Shown: positions 36,500 to 43,945 of the stretch, piece by piece | Layout: each line of letters begins with the position of its first letter | Numbering within the stretch: the stretch's first letter is position 1 | Assembly (NCBI GenBank): GCA_902363665.1 | Contig: CABJAW010000007.1 | Coordinates: 1 to 64,000, forward strand | Reading direction: 5' to 3' | DNA: 64,000 bases | Origin: Lachnospiraceae bacterium | Lineage (GTDB): Bacteria; Bacillota; Clostridia; Lachnospirales; Lachnospiraceae | The notes under the pieces: generated by a model | Databases searched by the model: none | What the model saw: the letters and a program-made list of their open reading frames with translations, nothing else | Told to the model about the DNA's origin: nothing | Made by a program: the position numbers and the translations under genes

Positions 36500-36633
36500 A
36501 GACTGAGAACGGGGCAACCCGGAGGAGATGTTTATTCTTAGCGAGCAGACCATTTGGATAAACACAGTTTCCCAAACGGTAAAAGGCTCGTTAGGGGTTG
36601 CCCCTAATACCCCGTGAGAAAGGAGAACTTGAT
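36500..36633 (+). other. Candidate oriT of the ICE
   Basis: A 135-base gap with nested inverted repeats. GGGGCAACCC (36511-36520) pairs with GGGTTGCCCC (36595-36604), CGAGC (36542-36546) with GCTCG (36586-36590), and CCATTTGG with a CCCAAACGG (from 36551 and 36571). It lies immediately upstream of the mobC-relaxase genes, the usual place for oriT. The nick site cannot be assigned. Confidence 0.5.
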
Positions 36634-36792
36634 TTGAGAGAGTTATTACTTATCGCCGCCGGAACACTGTTCGGCAGTTGTCTTGGCGTTACGATGATGT
36701 GCTTATTCCAGATTAACAAAGATTGCAGAATAAAGAGAAAGGAAGATACCGATTATGAGAAAGAGAAACATTCAGAAGATTGTACGCTTTAA
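36634..36792 (+). CDS. DUF3789-like membrane peptide (52 aa)
   Basis: Starts at TTG behind AAAGGAG, which fits better than the open frame upstream. The sequence LRELLLIAAGTLFGSCLGVTMMCLF is one membrane helix, then a charged tail. It matches the DUF3789 pattern of ICE membrane peptides. It overlaps mobC by 38 bases. Confidence 0.75.
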   Translation: MRELLLIAAGTLFGSCLGVTMMCLFQINKDCRIKRKEDTDYEKEKHSEDCTL

Positions 36793-37096
36793 CCGCAAGG
36801 AAGCACAGGACTTGGCAGCAAAGGCAAAGAAGGCTTGTCTTTCCGAAGCCGGACTTATCCGTTTACTTATCAGAGGTTACGAGCCGAAAGAGAAACCCGA
36901 TGACCGCTTCTATGATGTGATGAGGGAACTTTCCTCTATCGGTAATAACATCAATCAGCTTGCGGCTAAAGCAAATACGCTTGGTTTCATTGACGCACCT
37001 ATGCTGAAGAATGAAGCTGCGAAGTGGAATAAGTTCCAGTCAGAGATTGAGAGGACATATCTTCGTCCAAATCAGAGCGAAATGAAATGGCAGTAA
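36755..37096 (+). CDS. mobC: MobC-like relaxosome protein
   Basis: 113 residues. The N-terminal part (IQKIVRFNRKEAQDLAAKAKKACLSEAGLIRLLIRG) is a ribbon-helix-helix-like DNA-binding domain. The second half has the MobC signature LSSIGNNINQLAAKAN. It would bind oriT and help the relaxase nick. It overlaps the relaxase start by 10 bases. Confidence 0.9.
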   Translation: MRKRNIQKIVRFNRKEAQDLAAKAKKACLSEAGLIRLLIRGYEPKEKPDDRFYDVMRELSSIGNNINQLAAKANTLGFIDAPMLKNEAAKWNKFQSEIERTYLRPNQSEMKWQ

Positions 37097-38472
37097 CAAA
37101 GTTGTGGTCGGTAACAGAAAGGCTCGGTCAGGTCATTGACTATGCGACCAATCCGGAAAAGACTTCTGCAAAAATCAAAAGGGAGTTTTCGCCGGAACAG
37201 TATCAGGCTCTTGCAGATGTTATTGCTTATGCAAAGGACGAGGAAAAAACAGAGCGTGAGTTCTATGTTGAGGGTATCAACTGTAATGTAGCGATTGCCC
37301 GTGACCAATTCATAACGGTTAAGGAGCAGTACCAAAAGACAGACGGTATCCAAGCCTATCACGGATATTTGAGTTTCAAGGAAACAGATATATCTCCTGA
37401 GATGGCACAGAAAATCGGAATGGAATTTGCAAATGAAGTGTGGGGTGAAAGATTTCAGGTCGTTGTGACAACCCACCTGAACACAAAGCACCTGCATTGC
37501 CATTTTGTCATCAACTCTATTTCTTTTGTCGATGGCAAACATTTGTGGGGAGAGGAAAAAGCGTGGTTCAAATTCCGAAAAGTTGCAGACAGAATTTGTG
37601 AGAAGTACGGACTTTACTATGACCCGAATCCGAACCGCAGTAAGCAGTCGGATTATCTGACGATGAAAGAAAAGGCAGGTATGCCGACACGCTATTCGGT
37701 TGCAAAAGAAGCCATTGATTATGCTATCGACCATAGCAAGACCCTGAAAGAATTTCAGTTTGCTCTCAAGGAAATGGGATATGCCTATAACCTAAGTCCA
37801 AGCCGAAAATACTGGACGGTCATTCCAAAGGGATACGATAAGCCGATACGACTGAAAAATCTCGGAGCAGATTATACCAATGACCGGATTGTAGAGCGTA
37901 TCAAAGAAAATCGTGACAGATGGGCAGAGATTGAGCCGTTCCAGAGGGCGACTTATAAACCAAGACAGTACCGTATGCAGACCAGAGGGCAGAAGCTGAA
38001 AAAGAAAGGCGGACTTTATGGGCTGTATCTGTATTACTGTTACAGACTCGGTTATCTGCCAAAGTATAAGAAACAGAATAACGCAAGGCTTCATTATCTT
38101 TTGAAAGATGATTTGATGAAGCTCGATAAGATTACTGATGAAGTAAGGCTGCTCGGACGAGAAAATATTTCCACGGACGAACAGCTTTTTTCATATAAGA
38201 CTTCCTTAGAGGAGCAGATGAAAAATCTGATTGCCGGAAGAACACATCTCCGAAAAAAGATAAGAACAAATATTGATGATGGTCAGCTTCAGGCGGCAAA
38301 AGATGAAATCGCTTCTATCAATGGAGAATTGAAAAAACTCCGACGGGAAGTAAAACTCTGCGAGGATATTGCGGAGAGGTCAAAGGTTATGGAAGAAAAC
38401 CTTGAGCATATCGAAACAGAGGAACAAAAACAGCAGAGAAAGGAGAAATCACGCTATGAACAACGGTGGTGA
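37087..38472 (+). CDS. Relaxase (MOBP-type) of the ICE
   Basis: 461 residues of the relaxase/mobilisation nuclease family. The metal-binding histidines are in THLNTKHLHCHFVINS (His130, His135, His137, His139). Active-site Tyr19 in QVIDYATN is the expected nucleophile near the N-terminus. The C-terminal half is a coiled coil. It nicks the ICE oriT and stays linked to the transferred strand. The end overlaps the next gene by 17 bases. Confidence 0.93.
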   Translation: MAVTKLWSVTERLGQVIDYATNPEKTSAKIKREFSPEQYQALADVIAYAKDEEKTEREFYVEGINCNVAIARDQFITVKEQYQKTDGIQAYHGYLSFKETDISPEMAQKIGMEFANEVWGERFQVVVTTHLNTKHLHCHFVINSISFVDGKHLWGEEKAWFKFRKVADRICEKYGLYYDPNPNRSKQSDYLTMKEKAGMPTRYSVAKEAIDYAIDHSKTLKEFQFALKEMGYAYNLSPSRKYWTVIPKGYDKPIRLKNLGADYTNDRIVERIKENRDRWAEIEPFQRATYKPRQYRMQTRGQKLKKKGGLYGLYLYYCYRLGYLPKYKKQNNARLHYLLKDDLMKLDKITDEVRLLGRENISTDEQLFSYKTSLEEQMKNLIAGRTHLRKKIRTNIDDGQLQAAKDEIASINGELKKLRREVKLCEDIAERSKVMEENLEHIETEEQKQQRKEKSRYEQRW

Positions 38473-39250
38473 CGCAGCAGAGCAGGTCGTTAGGCTTTCG
38501 CTTGAAGGCTTTGAAGTTGCTGCAAGATTAAGCGGTTCGGCGGCGAAGAATATCGCATTGCTTTTGGTATCGGTTCTGAAGCAGGAACAAAAGACGAAGG
38601 GCAAAGCAAGGCTTACCAATATGATTAAGTCAGGCAAGGAGCTGAAAGTCTTTTCCATTCCGCAAAAGGATTTGAAGAAGTTTACCGAACAGGCAAAACG
38701 CTATGGCGTTCTTTATTGTGTCCTCAGAGATAAGAACACAAAAGGAGAGAACGCTCCGGTAGATATTATTGCAAGAGCAGAGGACGCTTCTAAAATTCAG
38801 CGTATCGTTGAAAGATTTGAACTTGGCAAGGTGGATAAGGCTTCGATTGTCAGTGAAGCAGAGAAGGCTATCGCAGACCGTGAAGCGGTTGAGAAAGAAA
38901 AGCCGACTAAATCCAAGAGTGAAATCATTATGGAAGAAGCGGTCAGAAATCCAATGCAGAAAGAGGAGCGAGCAAACGCAAACCCCTCAGTCGCCAAAAC
39001 AGACAAAAGCCCTCTGTCAAGGCAAAACTCAGAGCCGGTAGAAACGCAATCTGATAAGGGTGTTGCAAAGCCAGTGGAAAAGCCATCGGTCAAAGAGAAA
39101 CTTGACCGTTACAAGGCACAGGCAAAACAGCAAAAAGAAGCAGAGCGTAAAGAGCCGGAGGTTAAGAAAGGCGGCAAGAATCCGCAGCAGAAAAACGGTC
39201 AGACGGTACACCGTCAGCCGAAGAAGAAACCCAAAACAAAAGAGAGGTAA
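38456..39250 (+). CDS. PcfB/DUF3801-family protein
   Basis: 264 residues from ATG 38456 (GAAAGGAGAAATCACGCT upstream). The N-terminal domain (VVRLSLEGFEVAARLSGSAAKNIALLL ... ELKVFSIPQKDLKKFTEQAKRYGVLY) is the PcfB fold, a relaxosome or coupling-protein partner in enterococcal pCF10. The C-terminal half is Lys/Pro/Gln-rich and likely disordered. Confidence 0.88.
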   Translation: MNNGGDAAEQVVRLSLEGFEVAARLSGSAAKNIALLLVSVLKQEQKTKGKARLTNMIKSGKELKVFSIPQKDLKKFTEQAKRYGVLYCVLRDKNTKGENAPVDIIARAEDASKIQRIVERFELGKVDKASIVSEAEKAIADREAVEKEKPTKSKSEIIMEEAVRNPMQKEERANANPSVAKTDKSPLSRQNSEPVETQSDKGVAKPVEKPSVKEKLDRYKAQAKQQKEAERKEPEVKKGGKNPQQKNGQTVHRQPKKKPKTKER

Positions 39251-39256
39251 TTCACT

Positions 39257-40141
39257 ATGACAAATGATTTCAAACCCGCAAAGGCTGGCGGTAATCAGCC
39301 AAGATTATCCAAAGAGGAGTATGCAGAAAAGAAGCGAGCAGAAAAAGAAAAAGTCTATCAGATGATTGATGATGCTGCCCGTGAGATTGTGAGTGACCCT
39401 GAGAAGTTCAAGAACTTTCTTGATACGCAGAGTCGAATGGACAGATATTCCGCAGCAAATGCTCTCCTTATTTACAGTCAGTATCCGCAGGCGACACAGC
39501 TTAAAGATTTTGATGATTGGGGTAAGGACAATGTGAAGATTACCAAAGGGGCAAAGAGTATTTCTATCCTTGAACCAGTGGAATACACAAGAACAGATGG
39601 TTCTCCGGGTATTTCCTACAATGTCAAAAAGGTATTTGATGTTACGCAGACAAATGGAAGAAAAGCTCCGGTAGTATCAGCAAACCGTGACCCGAAAGCA
39701 CTTATCACGGCAATGCTTGATGTATCTCCGGTGGAGGTTGCGGCAACCGATGAACTTCCGTATCCGAATATGGCAGCTTTCTATAATAATGAAAAGCAGA
39801 CCTTGTATGTGAAACGTAATGTGGGCGACAGCGTAGCAGTTGCTCAGTGTGTCGCTCAGGAACTTGGACACGCACAGCTTTCCATCAACAGCGAAAGTTA
39901 CAGCCGCAGGGATATGGGCTTTCAGGCAGTGTGTATCGGATATATGATTTGCAAGAAGTATGGCGTAGATACACAGAATTTTGCAATTAACCGTATTCCG
40001 GAGGGACTGGCTTCCAAAGAGCCGAAAGAAATCCGTGCGGAGCTTTCCAAGACACGAAATGCAATGGCAGAAATTCACAGTCATATCTCTGATGAAATGT
40101 TCCGCAAGAAGCAGGAGCGTTCAAAGGACTATGAGAGATAA
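39257..40141 (+). CDS. ArdC-like protein with degenerate metallopeptidase site
   Basis: 294 residues. The N-terminal ssDNA-binding-type domain has the ArdC family block SRMDRYSAANALLIYSQYPQATQLKDFDDW. The C-terminal zincin-like part has CVAQELGHAQL where active members have HELGHA, so the first zinc histidine is Gln. It may be a binding protein rather than a protease. ArdC proteins protect incoming DNA from restriction, which would suit conjugative transfer. Confidence 0.82.
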   Translation: MTNDFKPAKAGGNQPRLSKEEYAEKKRAEKEKVYQMIDDAAREIVSDPEKFKNFLDTQSRMDRYSAANALLIYSQYPQATQLKDFDDWGKDNVKITKGAKSISILEPVEYTRTDGSPGISYNVKKVFDVTQTNGRKAPVVSANRDPKALITAMLDVSPVEVAATDELPYPNMAAFYNNEKQTLYVKRNVGDSVAVAQCVAQELGHAQLSINSESYSRRDMGFQAVCIGYMICKKYGVDTQNFAINRIPEGLASKEPKEIRAELSKTRNAMAEIHSHISDEMFRKKQERSKDYER

Positions 40142-40153
40142 CGGAGGGCAGAT

Positions 40154-40357
40154 ATGGAAAAAGAAAAACTCTACCACATTGCTTTGGACGATTATGAACA
40201 CGGTGTTGTCATTCGCTCCTTAAACGATGAGAAAACAAAGTTGATGGAGGAAGGCAAGTCCGCAGACGCAGTAGACGACCTGCTTGTAAAAGTCGGAAAT
40301 GCCCCATTGAAAAAGTTCAAAGTGATTGAAAGGAAACGCTCAGATGAAGCGAGATAA
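40154..40357 (+). CDS. Small conserved ICE protein (67 aa)
   Basis: 67 residues starting MEKEKLYHIALDDYEHGVVIRSLND, behind GGAGGGCAGAT. It has no membrane or metal motif. The stop overlaps the coupling-protein start by 14 bases, indicating coupled translation with it. Role unknown. Confidence 0.7.
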   Translation: MEKEKLYHIALDDYEHGVVIRSLNDEKTKLMEEGKSADAVDDLLVKVGNAPLKKFKVIERKRSDEAR

Positions 40358-42152
40358 TGACAGGCAGACTGCCATTATTTTATCCATTGTCGGTATCGTT
40401 CCGGTTATATGGCTGTCACTTCTGATTGCACCTTCCATAAGCGGAGGATTGCCGGAGATAGCAGCCAATCTTGCGACACTTTTTGATAATCCATTTTCCA
40501 TAAAATTATGTGGGGACAGCTTAAAAACTGTCCTCATTTTGCTTTTATGCTATGGAATGGGTATCGGGATTTACTTTTCGACAAGAAAGAATTACCGCAG
40601 ACGAGAAGAACACGGTTCTGCCAAATGGGGCAATGTCAGAGCCATTGATAAAAAGTACCGACAAAAGCCACTATCAGAAAATAAGCTGATGACTCAGAAT
40701 GTGTGCATTGGACTTAATGCCAAGAAGCACAGACGAAATCTGAATACGCTTGTGTGCGGTGGCTCCGGTGCAGGTAAGACAAGATTTTATGCAAAGCCTA
40801 ATATTATGAATGCTGCAAGAAACAGCTATGTGATATTAGACCCGAAAGGGGAAATCCTGCGAGATACGGGACATCTTCTTGAGAAGAAAGGCTACGAAGT
40901 GCGTGTGCTTGATTTGATTTCAATGGAGAAAAGCCATTGTTACAATCCGTTTGTATATTTGCAGAACGACAATGATGTGCAGAAGCTCGTAACCAATCTT
41001 TTCAAGAGTACCACTCCGAAAGGTTCACAGAGCAATGACCCGTTTTGGGATACGGCAGCGTCAATGCTTCTGCTTGCACTTGTATTTTATCTGCATTATG
41101 AAGCACCGCCGGAAGAACAGAATTTTGCAATGGTAATGGAAATGTTAAGAGCCGGGGCGATTGAGGACGAGGACGACCCAAGTCCTTCTCCGCTTGATAA
41201 TCTGTTTTCAGATTTGATGATAGATAACCCTGACCACATTGCTTTGAAGTATTACCACTCTTATCATTCCGGCTCTTCCAAAACATTAAAATCCATACAG
41301 ATAACCCTTGCAGCAAGGCTTGAAAAGTTTAACTTGGAAAGTCTTGCTGCTCTTACTTCTGCCGATGAACTGGATTTACAGTCACTCGGAGAGAAAAAGG
41401 TGACACTGTTTGCACTGATACCGGATAACGACTCCAGTTTCAACTTCTTGGTATCCATTCTTTACACACAGCTCTTTCAGCAGTTGTTTTATGCAGCCGA
41501 CCATATCCACGGCGGCTGTCTGCCGATGCCTGTTCATTTTATGATGGACGAATTTGCCAATGTTTCACTGCCGGACGACTTCGACAAGATACTGTCGGTT
41601 ATGCGTTCCCGTGGTGTATCGGTAAGCATCATCTTACAGAACTTGGCACAGCTTAAAGCCTTGTTTGAAAAACAGTGGGAGAGCATTGTAGGTAACTGCG
41701 ATGAATTTCTTTACCTCGGTGGAAATGAGCAGTCAACCCATAAATATGTGTCGGAGCTGTTGGGCAAGGAAACCATTGATACCAACACGTTCGGAAAAAG
41801 TACCGGAAGAAGCGGTAACTATTCCACCAACTATCAGATTAGCGGCAGAGAGTTACTTACCCCTGATGAGGTGCGTATGCTCGATAATCAGTTCGCTATT
41901 TTATTTATCCGTGGGGAAAGACCCATTATGGATTTTAAATATGACATTATGAAACACCCGAATGTGGCACTTACCACAGACGGAAAGGCAAGTTCTTATA
42001 AGCACGGAGAAGTCACAAAAGATATTGCTTCGATTGCCATTTGGGACATTGACCCTGCAACACTTCCTGAAAAGGAAATGGAAGAAACGAACTGGGAACT
42101 TCTTTCCGATGAGGAGATGGAAGCTCTGTTCATAAACAATCAAACAAATTAA
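40344..42152 (+). CDS. VirD4/TraG-type coupling protein
   Basis: 602 residues from ATG 40344 (AAAGGAAACGCTCAG upstream). Two N-terminal membrane helices (about 10-34 and 60-76) anchor it. The ATPase has Walker A CGGSGAGKT (Lys145) and Walker B FMMDEF (Asp402, Glu403), then the QNLAQLK arm. It links the relaxosome to the transfer channel and may also serve the nested IME, which lacks its own coupling protein. Confidence 0.95.
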   Translation: MKRDNDRQTAIILSIVGIVPVIWLSLLIAPSISGGLPEIAANLATLFDNPFSIKLCGDSLKTVLILLLCYGMGIGIYFSTRKNYRRREEHGSAKWGNVRAIDKKYRQKPLSENKLMTQNVCIGLNAKKHRRNLNTLVCGGSGAGKTRFYAKPNIMNAARNSYVILDPKGEILRDTGHLLEKKGYEVRVLDLISMEKSHCYNPFVYLQNDNDVQKLVTNLFKSTTPKGSQSNDPFWDTAASMLLLALVFYLHYEAPPEEQNFAMVMEMLRAGAIEDEDDPSPSPLDNLFSDLMIDNPDHIALKYYHSYHSGSSKTLKSIQITLAARLEKFNLESLAALTSADELDLQSLGEKKVTLFALIPDNDSSFNFLVSILYTQLFQQLFYAADHIHGGCLPMPVHFMMDEFANVSLPDDFDKILSVMRSRGVSVSIILQNLAQLKALFEKQWESIVGNCDEFLYLGGNEQSTHKYVSELLGKETIDTNTFGKSTGRSGNYSTNYQISGRELLTPDEVRMLDNQFAILFIRGERPIMDFKYDIMKHPNVALTTDGKASSYKHGEVTKDIASIAIWDIDPATLPEKEMEETNWELLSDEEMEALFINNQTN

Positions 42153-42171
42153 ATTTTGGAGGTATTCAACT

Positions 42172-42534
42172 ATGACTATTTTTAAGAAAAAAGCAACTGA
42201 CATTCAGGAAACAAAGAAACTGCCTATGACCGGAAAGGTTAAGAAAGGCTTCCGTGCTTACTGCACAATGGTCATTATCGGTGCGTTGGCACTTGGAATG
42301 ACAACGACTGCATTTGCAGCGAATGACCCGCTTACCGTAGTCAACAATCTGTCTGACTTTATCTTCGGACTTATCCGTGCTATCGGTATGATTTTGCTCG
42401 GCTTTGGTATCGTGCAGGTCGGTCTTTCACTCAAATCTCACGACCCTTCTCAGAGAGCCAATGGCTTCCTGACTCTTGCGGGCGGTGTCATTATCACTTT
42501 TGCGAAAGAAATCCTTACTCTTATCACAGGCTAA
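42172..42534 (+). CDS. Maff2-family membrane protein
   Basis: 120 residues. A signal-like or first membrane helix ends in ALALGMTTTAFAAND, and two more helices follow (FIFGLIRAIGMILLGFGIVQVG and FLTLAGGVIITFAKEI). It matches the Maff2 family, in the place of a VirB2/TrbC-type channel subunit in these ICEs. Confidence 0.85.
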   Translation: MTIFKKKATDIQETKKLPMTGKVKKGFRAYCTMVIIGALALGMTTTAFAANDPLTVVNNLSDFIFGLIRAIGMILLGFGIVQVGLSLKSHDPSQRANGFLTLAGGVIITFAKEILTLITG

Positions 42535-42607
42535 GATAAGAGTTACACAGTTATCGAGGGGTGTGCCAAGTTAAGGTACACCCCTTAATTGTAAGGAGGT
42601 GCTTTGA

Positions 42608-43444
42608 ATGAGTGATAACTGGGTAGTTCAAAATCTTGAAAATGCCCTTGAAACTTGGAATGAAAAACTGTCGGAAATATGGACGCTCATCACAACTACA
42701 CCGCAGAACTTTAAGGGCGGGAATATCTGGAAGGTTATCGTTGACATCAATGGTGCAGTTCAGGCTATCGGGCTTGCCTTACTTGTATTGTTTTTCGTGA
42801 TAGGTATGGTAAAGACCTGCGGAAGTTTTACAGATGTGAAGAAACCGGAACACGCACTGAAACTCTTTGTTCGTTTTGCACTGGCGAAAGGTGTTATCAC
42901 ATACGGAATGGAGCTTATGCTTGCTTTATTTAATATCGTGCAAGGGACAATTTCAACCATTATGAATGCTGCCGGATTTGGAACTCCGGAACAGACGACC
43001 TTACCCGCAGAGATGGTAACGACCATAGAGGATTGCGGATTTTTTGAGAGTATCCCTTTGTGGGCGGTAACGCTTATCGGAGGATTATTTATCACGGTGC
43101 TGTCGTTCATTCTGATAATGACGGTGTACGGAAGATTTTTCAAGTTGTATATGTACACAGCACTTGCACCGATACCGCTTTCCACATTTGCAGGAGAACC
43201 GACACAGAATGTCGGTAAGAGTTTTATCAAGAGCTATTGTGCCGTTTTACTTGAGGGAGCAGTCATCGTACTTGCTTGTATTATTTTCTCCGTATTTGCT
43301 TCATCGCCACCAGTAGTGAATCCTGACGCAGCAGCAGTTACGCAGGTGTGGGCATATATCGGGGAATTGGTATTTAATATGCTTGTTCTTGTCGGTGCAG
43401 TAAAAATGTCTGACCGTATTATCCGAGAGATGATGGGACTTTAA
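42608..43444 (+). CDS. VirB6-like channel protein
   Basis: 278 residues with about five membrane helices (AIGLALLVLFFVIGMV, VTLIGGLFITVLSFILIMTVY, VLLEGAVIVLACIIFSVFA and others) and the YTALAPIPLSTFAGEPTQNVGKSFIKSY motif typical of ICE TrbL/VirB6-type proteins. Likely part of the inner-membrane mating channel. The ribosome binding site AAGGAGG is strong. Confidence 0.88.
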   Translation: MSDNWVVQNLENALETWNEKLSEIWTLITTTPQNFKGGNIWKVIVDINGAVQAIGLALLVLFFVIGMVKTCGSFTDVKKPEHALKLFVRFALAKGVITYGMELMLALFNIVQGTISTIMNAAGFGTPEQTTLPAEMVTTIEDCGFFESIPLWAVTLIGGLFITVLSFILIMTVYGRFFKLYMYTALAPIPLSTFAGEPTQNVGKSFIKSYCAVLLEGAVIVLACIIFSVFASSPPVVNPDAAAVTQVWAYIGELVFNMLVLVGAVKMSDRIIREMMGL

Positions 43445-43458
43445 GGAGAGATTTTGAG

Positions 43459-43596
43459 ATGAACCAAAGAGATTGTAAGAAATGCGTTTACTATGGCGGT
43501 AAACGAAAAGGCAAAGTCTTTTGCCTGAATGATAAATGCGTGAGGGAGAAAGACCAAAACCGCAGGAAAGGAAACAGATATGGAAGTAAAAATTAA
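43459..43596 (+). CDS. 45-residue four-cysteine protein
   Basis: A short frame too small for standard calls: DCKKCVYYGGKRKGKVFCLNDKC has two cysteine pairs like a small zinc knuckle, and the tail is basic. The ribosome binding site is GGAGAG, and the end overlaps prgI by 17 bases, which supports translation. Role unknown. Confidence 0.65.
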   Translation: MNQRDCKKCVYYGGKRKGKVFCLNDKCVREKDQNRRKGNRYGSKN

Positions 43597-43945
43597 CCGA
43601 GAAATCAGAAATTATACAGAGTCAATGTTTTTTGGACTGTCGCTCAGACAGTTCATTTTTTCTGTTCTCGCTTGTGGCGTTGCGGTAGGACTGTATTTCT
43701 TGCTCAGACCGTATGCTGGCACGGAAACCGTATCGTGGGTGTGCATTTTGGGTGCTGCCCCGTTTGCGGCACTTGGCTTTGTGAAGTACAACGGTATGAC
43801 CGCAGAAAAAGCAATCTATGCGTGGATAAAATCGGAGTTTTTGATGCCGAAGAAGCTGGTGTTTCACTCCACCAATGTGTATTACGAACTGATGAAGCCA
43901 AGCATTGAACAGAAACAGAAGGAGGTATTGAAGTCAAATGATTAA
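43580..43945 (+). CDS. PrgI-family membrane protein
   Basis: 121 residues with two central membrane helices (FIFSVLACGVAVGLYFLL and WVCILGAAPFAALGFV) between the family motifs INREIRNYTESMFFGLSLRQ and KYNGMTAEKAIYAWIKSEFL. PrgI proteins take the VirB3 position next to the VirB4 ATPase, as here. The stop overlaps virB4 by 8 bases. Confidence 0.9.
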   Translation: MEVKINREIRNYTESMFFGLSLRQFIFSVLACGVAVGLYFLLRPYAGTETVSWVCILGAAPFAALGFVKYNGMTAEKAIYAWIKSEFLMPKKLVFHSTNVYYELMKPSIEQKQKEVLKSND

